From: a virus | Virus record (IMG/VR): IMGVR_UViG_3300046001_005811 | Span: 1 to 36,177 of that record | Direction: 5' to 3' (one strand) | DNA: 36,177 bases | Shown here: one piece after another, positions 7,186 to 16,981 of the stretch | How positions within the stretch are numbered: the stretch's first letter is position 1 | Layout of the letters: every line of letters starts with the position of its first letter | The notes under the pieces: generated by a model | Database searches by the model: none | What the model was told of the DNA's origin: nothing | The model's input: only the letters and a program-made list of their open reading frames with translations | Made by a program: the position numbers and the translations under genes

Positions 7186-7394
7186 ACAGTCCATACGGTC
7201 GTAGAGGTTCGATTTGCGCCCACTTCGGCTGGACTTGGCACTATCTACACAACGGCATCCCTTGGGCGATTGTACAGCGTATTATGTCCGATTTACCTTC
7301 ATACGACCACGAAGGAAAAGACAAAGACGAAAAGCTGAAACTTAACAAGGAAAACGCAGGCAGCATAATGAGCTTTATTAACACAATGGGATAA
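7101..7394 (+). CDS. frameshift extension of tail chaperone (gpGT-like T domain)
   Basis: In the -1 frame relative to the chaperone gene the sequence is open from the slippery site to 7394, 97 codons, and has no ATG before 7284, so it cannot be an independent gene of this length. The product of a shift is 161 + 97 = 258 residues. The extension has a protein-like core (HFGWTWHYLHNGIPW followed by AIVQRIMSDLPSYD) that resembles the conserved C-terminal part of gpGT-type proteins in Bacteroidota phages, then a charged tail. The T domain binds the tape measure and major tail protein during tail assembly. It ends three bases before the tape measure start. Confidence 0.75.
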   Translation, partial: GGFYKLYSINVSQQDDDADSSRGKQRGLNSPYGRRGSICAHFGWTWHYLHNGIPWAIVQRIMSDLPSYDHEGKDKDEKLKLNKENAGSIMSFINTMG

Positions 7395-7397
7395 AAG

Positions 7398-10300
7398 ATG
7401 AACACAGACAACGGATCATTAGAGTTTGATTTTTACTTGAACAACACCAGACTTCAGCAAACAGCCTTGGAAGCCGAAAGACGAATAAAGGGCGTTTCAG
7501 ATACTTTCGTCAATGAAGGCAAGAATATGGAAAACAGTTTTGGTGGTGTTGGAACTGCCTTGGCTGCCATTGGTGGCACGGCATTTTTAGGAATGCTGGG
7601 AAACAAATTACTTACCGTAAGAGGCGAATTCCAGCAGCTTGACGTTGCTTTTACAACTATGCTTGGAAGTAAGGAAAAGGCCGACCAGTTAATGGCTCAG
7701 ATTGTTGACACGGCTGCCAAAACACCTTTTACGCTTACCGAAGTTGCACAAGGAGCAAAACAATTGCTTGCCTATCAGGTTGCTGCCGAAGAGGTGAACG
7801 ATACTGTTATTCGTTTGGGTAATATCTCGGCTGGTGTTTCGGTTCCACTTGGAAGGCTTGTGACAGTTTACGGGCAAGTGAAAGCCAAAGGAAAACTTAT
7901 GGGCGACGATTTACGACAATTCTCTGAAGCTGGTATTCCAATGATTAGTGAGCTTGCAAAAGTGATGGGAGTTACCGACAGCGAGATTTCAAAAATGGTT
8001 GAAAATGGTAAAATTGGATTTCCAGAGGTTCAAAAAGTCATTCAAAACCTGACCGATGAAGGTGGAATGTTTTTCAACTTAATGGAAAAACAATCAAAAA
8101 CAATCACAGGCCAAATAAGCAATTTAAGCGATGCTTTTGACAGGATGCTTAATACTATTGGTGAAAGTAACGATGGTGTTATTTCAAGTGGTATCTCAGG
8201 ACTTACAGGCTTAGTTGAAAACTACGAAACCGTTGGTAAAGTGTTATTTGCTTTGGCAGCTACTTATGGAACTTACAAAGCGGCTGTTATAGTTGCAAAT
8301 GCAGTAAGCGCACTACAAGCTGAAATAGCCTATCAACAAATTCTTGCCAATATTGGAAATACTGGTTCGACGATTACACTTACCACTGCCGAAGGTGTTG
8401 CAGCAGTGGCAAAAAGCCGTCTTACAGCAGCTCAACTTGCACTTAACAACTCTATGCTTTCCAACCCTTATGTTTTGGCTATTACGGCTTTGGTTGGGCT
8501 TGCAGTGGTAATATACCAAGTTACTTCTGCTCAAACTGAAGCCGAAAAAGCAACAAAGCGTTATAATGATGCAATGGACGAATCGAACAAGAAAATTGAC
8601 GAGGAAAAAAGCAAATCATCGACTTTAATTTCATTAATAAACGACGAAGGTAACAGCCGTGAATTCCGTAACCAAAAATTAAAAGAATTAATCGCATTAA
8701 GCCCAGAACACTTAAACGGGCTTACACTTGATAACATAAAAACCAAAGAAGGAACTATTGCTATAAACGGATATATTGAAGCATTAAGCAAGAAAATAAA
8801 AATCCAAAACCTTGAAAAAGAACTTTCGGCAAGTGACGACAGAATAAATAAAGCATCAAGAGGCACTGAAAACCTTGACTGGATTGATAAAGCGAATATT
8901 GCCATTTCAACAGCAGTTGGGAACCCTGCATTGGGTGCGATGAAGTCAGTCGAACTGAATGCTAAAAACAATAAAGCCGTTCTTGATGCCGAAAAGGATT
9001 TGCAGAAAAAGCTGAAAGAGGAAATCAATAAAGCCACGGGCGGTGATAAAGCACCAGACCCAAAATCACCTATTGTCAAAAATGCAGATTATTGGCAAGA
9101 CCAGGTAAAGATCGCACAAGACGCACTTAAAAAGCTAGACCCACAAGCAAAAAACTATAATAATGAGCGTAAAAAGTTACTGAATCAAATAGCACAAGGT
9201 GAAGCCGAATCAAATAAAATACTTGGTAAAAAAACAAAAGGTGATACTTCGGTAAAAGACAACAAAGACTTCGACAAAGATAAACTTGATGCCCAGAAAA
9301 AAGCAATTTCCGAGGAACAATCGCTTATTCGTGACGGCATTGAAACCAAAATCAGGTTGTACGACGATGAATTGAAACAAACTGATTTGTCTTTCACCAA
9401 AGAAAAGGAACTTACACAACAAAGGATTGATGCTAAAAAAGAGTTGATTGACTTCGACTTGAAGCAAACGATGAAAGGCATTGACGACGAGGAAAAGGAA
9501 TTCATTAAAAAAGCCAAAAAAGCTGGTGTTAAAAATCCTGATCTGTCAAGCTTCAAGTCGTTACGTGCAACAGCAGTAAGCAAAGCGAATGCCGATAAAA
9601 AAGCCGTTGAGCTTGTCGATACACAAGCTGAAAAAGAAAAGCTAGACGAGCTGCTTGCGAAGTTTCAGGATATGAAACAGAAAATGTTTGATCTTGAAAC
9701 TGATTATAACAGGGATATTGAAAGGCTTCAAAGTGGTTTGTTAAATGCTAAAACAGATGCCGAAAAAGCCCAAATTCAGCAATCACTTGACGAACGAAAA
9801 AAACAATTCTCAAAAGATAGTTCTGCACTTTCAGTTGACGAGTTAATGAAGTCACCTGACTGGTCAAAACTATTTGGGAATCTTGACAACGTTACAACAC
9901 GTGAGTTAATCAAACTGAAGGATAAAGTTGAAGGTGAGTTCAGTAATATGAATCTTGACCCAAAAGACCTTGAAACTTTACGTCAAAAAATAAATGATAT
10001 TACAAATATCATCGAACAGCGAAATCCTTTTCTTGCCCTTTCTGAAGCATTAAAAAAATATAAGACAGACCAGTCGTCGGTAAATTTTAAAGAAGTGATG
10101 AGTGATGCGTCTGCCGCAATTGACGCAGTAGGACAGGTATTTGATCAAGTTGTAGGATCTCTTGATAAACTCGGTGTTAAAACTACGGAACAAGATAAAC
10201 AGGTTCTTGGAGATATCAAAGGAATGATGAACGGTACTGCTACCGTAATGAAAGGGCTTGCAGAAGGTAATCCAGTTGATATTATTAAAGGTTCGGTGGA

Positions 10301-11225
10301 ATATATAGTGAGCGCAATTGACCTGATTGCAGGAGCGAAAGATAGGAAGCTTGAAAAGTCTATAAGGAAACATAAAGCCGAAGTTGATGCCTTGAAAGTA
10401 TCTTATGAAAAATTAGAGCGTGCAATAGACAAAGCCTTGGGTAGTGGACGTTATTCAAGCCAAAAAGCTACGATAGACAATCTTAAAAAACAACAAGCAG
10501 AATATGCCGCATTAGCCAAAGCAGAAAATGACAAGAAAAAAACTGATAGCGGAAAAGTACAGGAATACCAGAATAACATTCAGGATAACATTAATGCTAT
10601 TGAGGACAAGATTGCTAAAATGCGTGAAGATATTCTTGGAATGGATGTTTCATCGGCTGCCAATGATTTGGGAAGTGCTATAATTGACGCTTTTTCTGCA
10701 GGTGAAGATGCTGCAGCTGCTTGGGGTGATAAGGTAAACGACATTGTTGGCGATGTGATGCGTAAAATGTTGATCCAAAAACTTGTCGAAGAACCAGTTG
10801 GAAATATCATAAACAAGTATATGGCGCAATGGGTTGATAGCGAAGGAAACTTCCTTGGTTTTGATGCTGTTATGAATTCAGCCGTACAGATGGGAAATGA
10901 ACTTTCGGCAGTCGGACCAGGATTAAGTTCTGCACTCGAAGCCCTTCCAGACGACATCAAGAAATATATTACTGGTGATGTTTCAGGAGCAAACGACAAT
11001 AAGAAAGCTCTTAGTGGTTCGATTAAAAGCGTTTCGGAAGACACGGCTGGGGTGATTTCAGGGCAAATGAACGCTATGCGTATTAACCAAATTGAATCTA
11101 TATCAGTGCTTAGAAGTCAGCTTTTAGCCCTGAATCAGATAGTGGTAAACACGGACAATTTAAACGGAATATTAACGGCAATGAACACCCTTGTAAACGG
11201 TGGGCGTGCTCACGGACTTTGGTAA
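7398..11225 (+). CDS. tail tape measure protein
   Basis: At 1275 residues this is the largest protein here. Residues about 60-270 form the conserved N-terminal domain of phage tape measure proteins (GEFQQLDVAFTTMLGSKEKA, then LLAYQVAAEEVNDTVIRLGN and MGDDLRQFSEAGIPMISEL). Hydrophobic helices follow near residues 280-310 and 350-375, then long charged coiled coils (about 390-900) with much Lys, Glu and Asp, and a C-terminal Gly/Ala-rich part. At roughly 1.5 angstrom per residue the tail would be up to about 190 nm. The protein fills the tail tube and sets its length, and may help DNA cross the host envelope. Confidence 0.92.
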   Translation: MNTDNGSLEFDFYLNNTRLQQTALEAERRIKGVSDTFVNEGKNMENSFGGVGTALAAIGGTAFLGMLGNKLLTVRGEFQQLDVAFTTMLGSKEKADQLMAQIVDTAAKTPFTLTEVAQGAKQLLAYQVAAEEVNDTVIRLGNISAGVSVPLGRLVTVYGQVKAKGKLMGDDLRQFSEAGIPMISELAKVMGVTDSEISKMVENGKIGFPEVQKVIQNLTDEGGMFFNLMEKQSKTITGQISNLSDAFDRMLNTIGESNDGVISSGISGLTGLVENYETVGKVLFALAATYGTYKAAVIVANAVSALQAEIAYQQILANIGNTGSTITLTTAEGVAAVAKSRLTAAQLALNNSMLSNPYVLAITALVGLAVVIYQVTSAQTEAEKATKRYNDAMDESNKKIDEEKSKSSTLISLINDEGNSREFRNQKLKELIALSPEHLNGLTLDNIKTKEGTIAINGYIEALSKKIKIQNLEKELSASDDRINKASRGTENLDWIDKANIAISTAVGNPALGAMKSVELNAKNNKAVLDAEKDLQKKLKEEINKATGGDKAPDPKSPIVKNADYWQDQVKIAQDALKKLDPQAKNYNNERKKLLNQIAQGEAESNKILGKKTKGDTSVKDNKDFDKDKLDAQKKAISEEQSLIRDGIETKIRLYDDELKQTDLSFTKEKELTQQRIDAKKELIDFDLKQTMKGIDDEEKEFIKKAKKAGVKNPDLSSFKSLRATAVSKANADKKAVELVDTQAEKEKLDELLAKFQDMKQKMFDLETDYNRDIERLQSGLLNAKTDAEKAQIQQSLDERKKQFSKDSSALSVDELMKSPDWSKLFGNLDNVTTRELIKLKDKVEGEFSNMNLDPKDLETLRQKINDITNIIEQRNPFLALSEALKKYKTDQSSVNFKEVMSDASAAIDAVGQVFDQVVGSLDKLGVKTTEQDKQVLGDIKGMMNGTATVMKGLAEGNPVDIIKGSVEYIVSAIDLIAGAKDRKLEKSIRKHKAEVDALKVSYEKLERAIDKALGSGRYSSQKATIDNLKKQQAEYAALAKAENDKKKTDSGKVQEYQNNIQDNINAIEDKIAKMREDILGMDVSSAANDLGSAIIDAFSAGEDAAAAWGDKVNDIVGDVMRKMLIQKLVEEPVGNIINKYMAQWVDSEGNFLGFDAVMNSAVQMGNELSAVGPGLSSALEALPDDIKKYITGDVSGANDNKKALSGSIKSVSEDTAGVISGQMNAMRINQIESISVLRSQLLALNQIVVNTDNLNGILTAMNTLVNGGRAHGLW

Positions 11226-11236
11226 AATTTAAGCTT

Positions 11237-11746
11237 ATGAAACTAAATAGCGAACTGGCCAAGATGGCAAAGATACACGGCATTTGCGAAAACTGGCACT
11301 TGGAGTTAAAGAACGAAACGGACATAGACAATATGCTAGAAATGTACGTAAAAGGGATTGATTTCTGTTTGTCGAATGACTTCCCGACAAACGATTTTAT
11401 CCGTAAAAACTTCAAGGGCAAAATGGAATCTCACGGCATCCATTTGGATGAAACACTGAGGGTTATAAGTGAGCCGAAAACAATTGCTTTGGGTAAATGT
11501 TCCGGTACAGTTAAGGCAGAAAACTTCGATGTTTGTGAGATATTTATAAAGAATGAATCGGAAGTTACTGTTATGGCAAAAGGAAATTCATTCGTTATGA
11601 TTGACGTTTTTGACAATGCCAAGGTTCACATTTTTACCTACGATAATGCTAAGGTTTACATTAACAGATACGGTGGCCAAATCACGGAATCTACTAATGA
11701 AACCTCGGTTATTAAAATCATTGAAAAGAACAAAAAAACATACTAA
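11237..11746 (+). CDS. hypothetical tail-region protein with short beta repeats
   Basis: I start at the ATG at 11237 (MKLNSELAKMAKIHG); an upstream TTG at 11219 would overlap the tape measure gene. The product is 169 residues. The N-terminal half is helical; the C-terminal half holds strands in near-repeats, DNAKVHIFTY then DNAKVYINRY, preceded by KNESEVTVMAKGNSFVMIDV, a pattern seen in right-handed beta-helix or pentapeptide-like folds. Placed between tape measure and distal tail genes, so probably a virion or tail-assembly protein. I know of such genes at this place in Bacteroidota phages but no proven function. Confidence 0.65.
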   Translation: MKLNSELAKMAKIHGICENWHLELKNETDIDNMLEMYVKGIDFCLSNDFPTNDFIRKNFKGKMESHGIHLDETLRVISEPKTIALGKCSGTVKAENFDVCEIFIKNESEVTVMAKGNSFVMIDVFDNAKVHIFTYDNAKVYINRYGGQITESTNETSVIKIIEKNKKTY

Positions 11747-11748
11747 TT

Positions 11749-12414
11749 ATGGAAGTGATATACAAAATAGACGATATTGATTTACGAGATTACAACGTTT
11801 ACATTTCGTCCTCTGATGGGCTTTTGAGCCGACCAAAACCGAAAGACAGTCCAACAGTTGACTGGGCTGATTATAACGGCTCGGTTGTGGATCTTACCAA
11901 GCGACTATACGAAGCACGTGAGATTGAACTTGACTGCTTCATTAAGGCAGACAGCCAAACTGAATTCGTGGCAAAATGCAACACGTTTTTGGCTTTATTC
12001 GATAAGACAGGAACAAGAAGGCTAGAAGTTTATATCGATAACGAAACCACACCAAAACCACTTGTATTCGAAATCTATTTGACCGATAGTGTTGATGTTT
12101 CAAAGAAGTGGAATTCAAACTCAATGGTAGGTACTTTCAAGCTAAAATTTAGTGAGCCGGAACCGATTAAAAAGGTTTTGAAATATACACGAACTGCCGA
12201 TGCCAACAAAACCGTAAGCGTGACTTTTACAAGTGCCAAACTGCTTAACATTTATTGGGGTGACGGTTCACATACCTACGATGCAAGCGGAACAGCCCAA
12301 ACGATTACGCACGATTACACCAACAACGGCACTTATTACATCGTAGTTACCGGAAACATTGACGAAATCACATCATTAACCACTACAGGCGTTGTCGTAT
12401 GGAACAAATTATAA
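11749..12414 (+). CDS. distal tail protein with C-terminal PKD-like domain
   Basis: A 221-residue protein. Residues 1 to about 140 look like a distal tail (Dit-type) hub: KIDDIDLRDYNVYISSSDGL at the start, then RLYEAREIELDCFIKADSQ and a strand-rich part ending FKLKFSEPEPIKKVL. Residues about 145-221 form a PKD-like Ig fold with the hallmark WGDGS (170-174) and a later ITHDYTNNGTYYIVVTG strand. The gene precedes and overlaps the large tail-tip gene by 16 bases, the normal Dit-Tal order. The extra PKD domain could bind sugars of the host surface or capsule. Confidence 0.75.
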   Translation: MEVIYKIDDIDLRDYNVYISSSDGLLSRPKPKDSPTVDWADYNGSVVDLTKRLYEAREIELDCFIKADSQTEFVAKCNTFLALFDKTGTRRLEVYIDNETTPKPLVFEIYLTDSVDVSKKWNSNSMVGTFKLKFSEPEPIKKVLKYTRTADANKTVSVTFTSAKLLNIYWGDGSHTYDASGTAQTITHDYTNNGTYYIVVTGNIDEITSLTTTGVVVWNKL

Positions 12415-15400
12415 TTACCCACAGAAACGGATCTACTTTAAAACTAAATTCAAAGGAAAATGTAAGTGCTGTCACAAAGGCTTTGCAAACAGTCGAGTTA
12501 TTGGGTGCTGATGTCATTGATATATCTGTTCAGTCGGCAAAGAAAATGAATTTCTTACTTGGCGATAAGATCACAGTCATTGGCCGTGACTATACCCTGA
12601 ACACACCAGCACGTGAAAGGAAAATTTCTGAAAACAATTTTCAGTATGATATGCAGTTTGAAGGGGTTCAATATGACTTATTACGTGCTGCCTTCAACGT
12701 GAATATTGACACCACCAGCAACGATATTCAAGATATTAGTGGCGATTCCATTACTGGTGATATAAAGTTGTTTCTCGATGTTCTTGTGGCCAATGCGAAC
12801 CGTGTTTTTGGAGCAGGAAAATGGGCGGTTGGTACTTATCCGGCAGGAACGAAAACATTGACGTTAAGCTTCAACGATTCCGACAATTGTTTAACCGTGC
12901 TTCAATCTTTATGCGGTGAAGATAGCTTTGGAACGGAGTTTAAGATTGCAATTGATGGATCAGGAAACAGAACCATAAATGTTGGCACTATTGGAAACAG
13001 TTTTGGCCATACTTTCGAATACGGCAAAGGAAAAGGAATCTACGAATTGACACGTGAGAAACTTTCTTCTTCCAACATCATTACCAGGTTAAATTGCTTC
13101 GGTGGTTCAAAGAATATCATCACACCAAAATACCGTGCTTCAAAACTTTGCTTGGCCACTAAATCAAAGTCGCAAAGCTTTATTGAAGATGCTGGTGCCA
13201 TTGCTACTTATGGAATATGGGAAAGCACAAGGGATTTCGACGATATTTACCCACACCGAACAGGTATTATTTCGTCTTTGGGTGCAACTGTTTTTGAGTT
13301 TATTGACAGCTCAATGGATTTCGATTTGAACGAAAAAAACGTCGATGGCACAACGAAATATTTGATGGATGGAACAAGTGCCAAAATCCATTTCAATACC
13401 GGAAACCTTGCCGGATATGAATTTGAGGTGACAGCTTACGTACACGCTACAAAGAAGTTCACAATCATAAGCCAGACGGACCAAAACGATTATGTTTTCC
13501 CATCAACAACCACGGCAGCGTTTCAGTTCCAAGTTGGTGACGAGTATATAATTTCAGACATTTATATGCCACAGTCATACATCGATACTGCCGAAGCAGA
13601 ATTGGCCGTGAAAGGTGCTGCATATTTGGCAAAATATAGCCAGCCTTTGGTTCAATATGGATTGACGATTGATAGCAACTATCTTAAAACACAAGTTGGA
13701 GCAGACGCACTTTCAAACATCGTATGGGTGGGCGATTTCATCCCAATTAAAGACACAGATTTGGAAGTGGACAAAACTATCAGAGTAAAAGGTTTTACTC
13801 GTGATTTGATGCTCGATTATGCCTACCAGTTAACTATTGCCGATTTATCAGTTACCGTGTCAACGATTAACCGTGTTATTTCTGGAATGAATACTATTGA
13901 CAAGGTTATCAAGATAAACGACCTGAATGATCCAGCTAAGGCAAGACGAAACTGGAAGGATTCACAAGAGGTTTTGAATATGATCTTCGATGTTGAAGGC
14001 GATTACTACACTGATAAAATCAAACCGCTTTCTATTGAAACCAATATGCTTTCCGTTGGAGCAAAATCAATGCAGTTTGGACTTGAAGCGATAATATTTC
14101 AGCCAAACTATGCGGCTAACAAAAACCGTGTTGTCTATTCTGGTGGAAGCTTAGTACATTATTCGATACTAGATTCAGGCGATAATCCAATTGTATGGAC
14201 TATCACGGGCGGTGATGTGGTAATAACAACAGACACAGCAAGATATGTATATGCCAAGTGTTCCCGTTCAGGTTCTGGCGGTTCAATCCTGTTTTCCACG
14301 GATAAAATAAGTGTTGAAAGCGATGGTGCCTATTACCATTTTCTTATCGGAATTCTGAATTCAGTCGATGCAAATAATACAAGGGCTTTAGCTTTGATGT
14401 ATGGATTCACAACGGTAAATGGTCGCTTTATTAAAACGGGAAGGATCCAGTCAGCCGATGGAAATACTTATTTCGATTTGGATGCTGGCGAATTTAAAGG
14501 GAACTTCAAATTCAGTTCGGGCGAAACAATTCAAACAGCAATCAGTAATTCTGTAAATAATATTCAGATAGGTGGAAGGAATTATATAACAGAAAGTGAG
14601 GCCGAAAAGGAGTTTTCAAGCACTCTTGAAATTCCGCTTTCAATGTTTGTTGCTGGCGAAACGATTTCACTTTCTTTTTTCGGAAAATACGCAACTGGTG
14701 GAACAGAAAGCTGGTCGTTTTTGGTAAAAAATACAGGTACCGGAACGTCTGGAACAAATTTGCTATACATTCCTGTTAACGAAAATAGTTATACATACAA
14801 GTCAGCAACTATCACGCTTCCTGCAACGCTTGATAATTTAAGAATTGTTTGTTCAAATGCTGGGGCTTATGCTTATCACGGATTTTTGAAATTAATCAAG
14901 GTCGAAAAAGGTAATAAAGTAACAGATTGGACAGCAGCACCAGAGGACGTTGATGCCAATATAGCATTGACTGATTATTTGAAGGCTGCAATGCAGGCCA
15001 ATACATCAATTGAAGGTGGTCTTTTAAGTACTACTTTAATTCAGGTTAAAGACGTTGCAGGAAACGTAACAGGTGGACTTTCTGGACTAGCAACTGACAA
15101 CGTAGTGCTTTTTGGTGGTGGTACTTATGCCGATGCTTTAGCTTCTGCAACTACACCAACGGCTGTTGCCGTTATCGATAGAAAAGACGGTTCAGGACAT
15201 AGGGCAAAAGGCTCACTACTTTGGGATAAACTCGGAAACTTAACCGTTGGACTTTTCAAAGTTGTTGCAGGTGCAATAACTGGATTCGAAGGACTTTACG
15301 AACGCATAAGAATTACGACACAAGCTATAACACCGCTTGCCACGCTTATTGCTGGCGGTTGGATCCGTGAAGCGACAGATTATAGGGTAACAACTATATA

Positions 15401-16160
15401 CGCTGGAACAGTTTACAATAGTTACAGTGACATTCCTTTGGTAGTTCCGGTTACTATTGTTCGTTCGGCTGTTTTGTCGATACCTATTGCCACATCGATA
15501 AAGATTTATGCAGGTGGTATTTTAGGATATTTGATTTCGGACACTTCAGGGGTGACAATAAATACAATTAATCAAAAGTTTGAAATTTCGGGGGTTGGTT
15601 CATATACTTTATCGCCAGGTGGAAACCAGACAATAGCACTAGCGGCAGGAAGTTACACAATTACATATATTATAGAAGGAACATTCAACGTTACAAAATT
15701 CCATTCCGCAATGATAAGTATGTCAAACACTTCGGCCGCTTACGTTGAAGTTCAATCGGTTGCACCTTCAAGAACTGAAATTGGTGGCGACGGATTCTTT
15801 TCTTTTTGGTCAACTACACAATATCTTTTCTATGATAAATTAAATGGTTTGAAGATAAAAGGGGCAACCGATATTCCTGGTATTCTAGCAACTGGAAGTA
15901 TATCGAGTGCAGGAACACATACAAATCGTTGGGGCGCAAAGTCAAGCGCAAGTAATGCCACTTACACGGCAACTGGAATATACGATGTTATTCATTCTGT
16001 AGGAGTATCAACATATACGGTAATTCTAACGCCAAGTGTTGATGGATATAGAGCTTCAATTATTTCAAAATCTACAACATCGTTCAGGGTTCAAGTCAGG
16101 AATAGTAGCAACACTATTATAGCTGGGTCTTTTGATTATACTATTTTAGGAGTTAATTAA
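12399..16160 (+). CDS. tail tip / tail-associated hub and receptor-binding protein
   Basis: A 1253-residue protein after the distal tail gene. The first 500 or so residues resemble the hub domains of Tal/gp27-like tail-tip proteins (VIDISVQSAKKMNFLLGDKI, then SENNFQYDMQFEGVQYDLL). A middle part (about 640-840) carries a jelly-roll like, carbohydrate-binding-type stretch (QIGGRNYITESEAEKEF ... GNKVTDWTAAPEDV), a motif often seen in phage tip proteins just before fibre sections. The last 400 residues are Ser/Thr/Gly-rich beta repeats, suited to a fibre or receptor-binding tip. A bidirectional terminator ends the tail operon directly after it. Confidence 0.8.
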   Translation: MEQIIITHRNGSTLKLNSKENVSAVTKALQTVELLGADVIDISVQSAKKMNFLLGDKITVIGRDYTLNTPARERKISENNFQYDMQFEGVQYDLLRAAFNVNIDTTSNDIQDISGDSITGDIKLFLDVLVANANRVFGAGKWAVGTYPAGTKTLTLSFNDSDNCLTVLQSLCGEDSFGTEFKIAIDGSGNRTINVGTIGNSFGHTFEYGKGKGIYELTREKLSSSNIITRLNCFGGSKNIITPKYRASKLCLATKSKSQSFIEDAGAIATYGIWESTRDFDDIYPHRTGIISSLGATVFEFIDSSMDFDLNEKNVDGTTKYLMDGTSAKIHFNTGNLAGYEFEVTAYVHATKKFTIISQTDQNDYVFPSTTTAAFQFQVGDEYIISDIYMPQSYIDTAEAELAVKGAAYLAKYSQPLVQYGLTIDSNYLKTQVGADALSNIVWVGDFIPIKDTDLEVDKTIRVKGFTRDLMLDYAYQLTIADLSVTVSTINRVISGMNTIDKVIKINDLNDPAKARRNWKDSQEVLNMIFDVEGDYYTDKIKPLSIETNMLSVGAKSMQFGLEAIIFQPNYAANKNRVVYSGGSLVHYSILDSGDNPIVWTITGGDVVITTDTARYVYAKCSRSGSGGSILFSTDKISVESDGAYYHFLIGILNSVDANNTRALALMYGFTTVNGRFIKTGRIQSADGNTYFDLDAGEFKGNFKFSSGETIQTAISNSVNNIQIGGRNYITESEAEKEFSSTLEIPLSMFVAGETISLSFFGKYATGGTESWSFLVKNTGTGTSGTNLLYIPVNENSYTYKSATITLPATLDNLRIVCSNAGAYAYHGFLKLIKVEKGNKVTDWTAAPEDVDANIALTDYLKAAMQANTSIEGGLLSTTLIQVKDVAGNVTGGLSGLATDNVVLFGGGTYADALASATTPTAVAVIDRKDGSGHRAKGSLLWDKLGNLTVGLFKVVAGAITGFEGLYERIRITTQAITPLATLIAGGWIREATDYRVTTIYAGTVYNSYSDIPLVVPVTIVRSAVLSIPIATSIKIYAGGILGYLISDTSGVTINTINQKFEISGVGSYTLSPGGNQTIALAAGSYTITYIIEGTFNVTKFHSAMISMSNTSAAYVEVQSVAPSRTEIGGDGFFSFWSTTQYLFYDKLNGLKIKGATDIPGILATGSISSAGTHTNRWGAKSSASNATYTATGIYDVIHSVGVSTYTVILTPSVDGYRASIISKSTTSFRVQVRNSSNTIIAGSFDYTILGVN

Positions 16161-16164
16161 TAAA

Positions 16165-16196
16165 AAAAAGAGCCTATTTAATTGTAGGCTCTTTTT
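16165..16196. terminator. bidirectional terminator between tail and lipoprotein genes
   Basis: AAAAAGAGCCTA and TAGGCTCTTTTT form a perfect 12-base stem around an 8-base loop, with A runs on one side and T runs on the other, so it works on both strands. It separates the convergent genes ending at 16160 and 16201. Confidence 0.88.
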
Positions 16197-16200
16197 AATT

Positions 16201-16848
16201 TTATTGAAGGTTTTGGGCTTTCAAGGCCAGCCACTCTTTACCGGTTATCGGATAAAAGACAAACGTATCGTTAAAAATATTGTAAACGGCTTCATTGTCT
16301 TGGGCTTCGTATGCCGCTTTAATTCTCGATTCGGCACTTCTCATAATTGAGTTTGGAATATAGCCTATTGTGTCCGATGTTTCCCTTTCGTAAGTATTTA
16401 AAATATCCATTGGACCACCTGTTATTGGGTGCATTATTCTTGGAGTTACTTCTTTGGTGACAATATTAATCTTCAAGTATCTGCGCAAAACAAGATCTTC
16501 GGCTTCGATAAAATCAGGAACATATTTTCCTTCTTGGTCAATAATGTCTGTTCCCCACATTTTCAACTTAGGTGTTATTGTATCTCGTTGTGGTCCTGAA
16601 AAACCTCTTCCGACTGCTTCGTTTCCATAAATTTTATAGTTATAAAATTCGATGTCGCCAACTTGTTTGACCACTTGAAGTGGTGTTAAATAACCGGAAG
16701 CCATTTTTGCCTTAGTTGATTTCCAAACAGGAGCTGGATTTAAACTAATTGTGGCACTCGGATCCAACTTGAATATTGAATCATCGTTGTTGGTACAAGA
16801 TGATAAAACGAATAGCATTGCAGCTAAAAAAATAAAGTAATTTTTCAT
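16201..16848 (-). CDS. phage-encoded lipoprotein
   Basis: A 215-residue protein with a lipoprotein signal: MKNYFIFLAAMLFVL then LSSC with the lipid-carrying Cys at 18, followed by TNNDDS (acidic residues after the Cys often mark surface export in Bacteroidota). The mature part is soluble and has no family I recognise; it contains GNEAVGRGFSGPQRD and several Tyr/Arg-rich strands. The gene is alone on the minus strand between tail and lysis modules, with its own promoter and operator (16869-16890). Candidate roles are superinfection exclusion, receptor masking or alteration of the host surface. The operator suggests it is expressed with the early genes rather than constantly. Confidence 0.75.
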   Translation of the reverse strand: MKNYFIFLAAMLFVLSSCTNNDDSIFKLDPSATISLNPAPVWKSTKAKMASGYLTPLQVVKQVGDIEFYNYKIYGNEAVGRGFSGPQRDTITPKLKMWGTDIIDQEGKYVPDFIEAEDLVLRRYLKINIVTKEVTPRIMHPITGGPMDILNTYERETSDTIGYIPNSIMRSAESRIKAAYEAQDNEAVYNIFNDTFVFYPITGKEWLALKAQNLQ

Positions 16849-16868
16849 AATGATTGTTTTTAAAGTTA

Positions 16869-16890
16869 GTATTACAGTGATACAAATATA
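16869..16890 (-). promoter_or_regulatory. lipoprotein promoter with overlapping operator
   Basis: On the minus strand TATATTTG (16883-16890) runs into GTATCACTGTAATAC (16869-16883), the same layout and the same bases as 214-235. The start codon at 16848 is about 25 bases after the expected transcription start. Confidence 0.7.
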
Positions 16891-16981
16891 TACATATATT
16901 AAATATAAATGTATTTTAATATGTTAAATTTTAAAATGGTATAAAATTGCTTACAAACTTATGATTTATTTATTCAAAAAC

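Noticed and set aside
8561-9583. Long minus-strand frames opposite the tape measure gene
   Set aside because: Ser/Phe/Leu-rich translation is the normal complement of Lys/Glu-rich coiled-coil codons; no promoter or start context.
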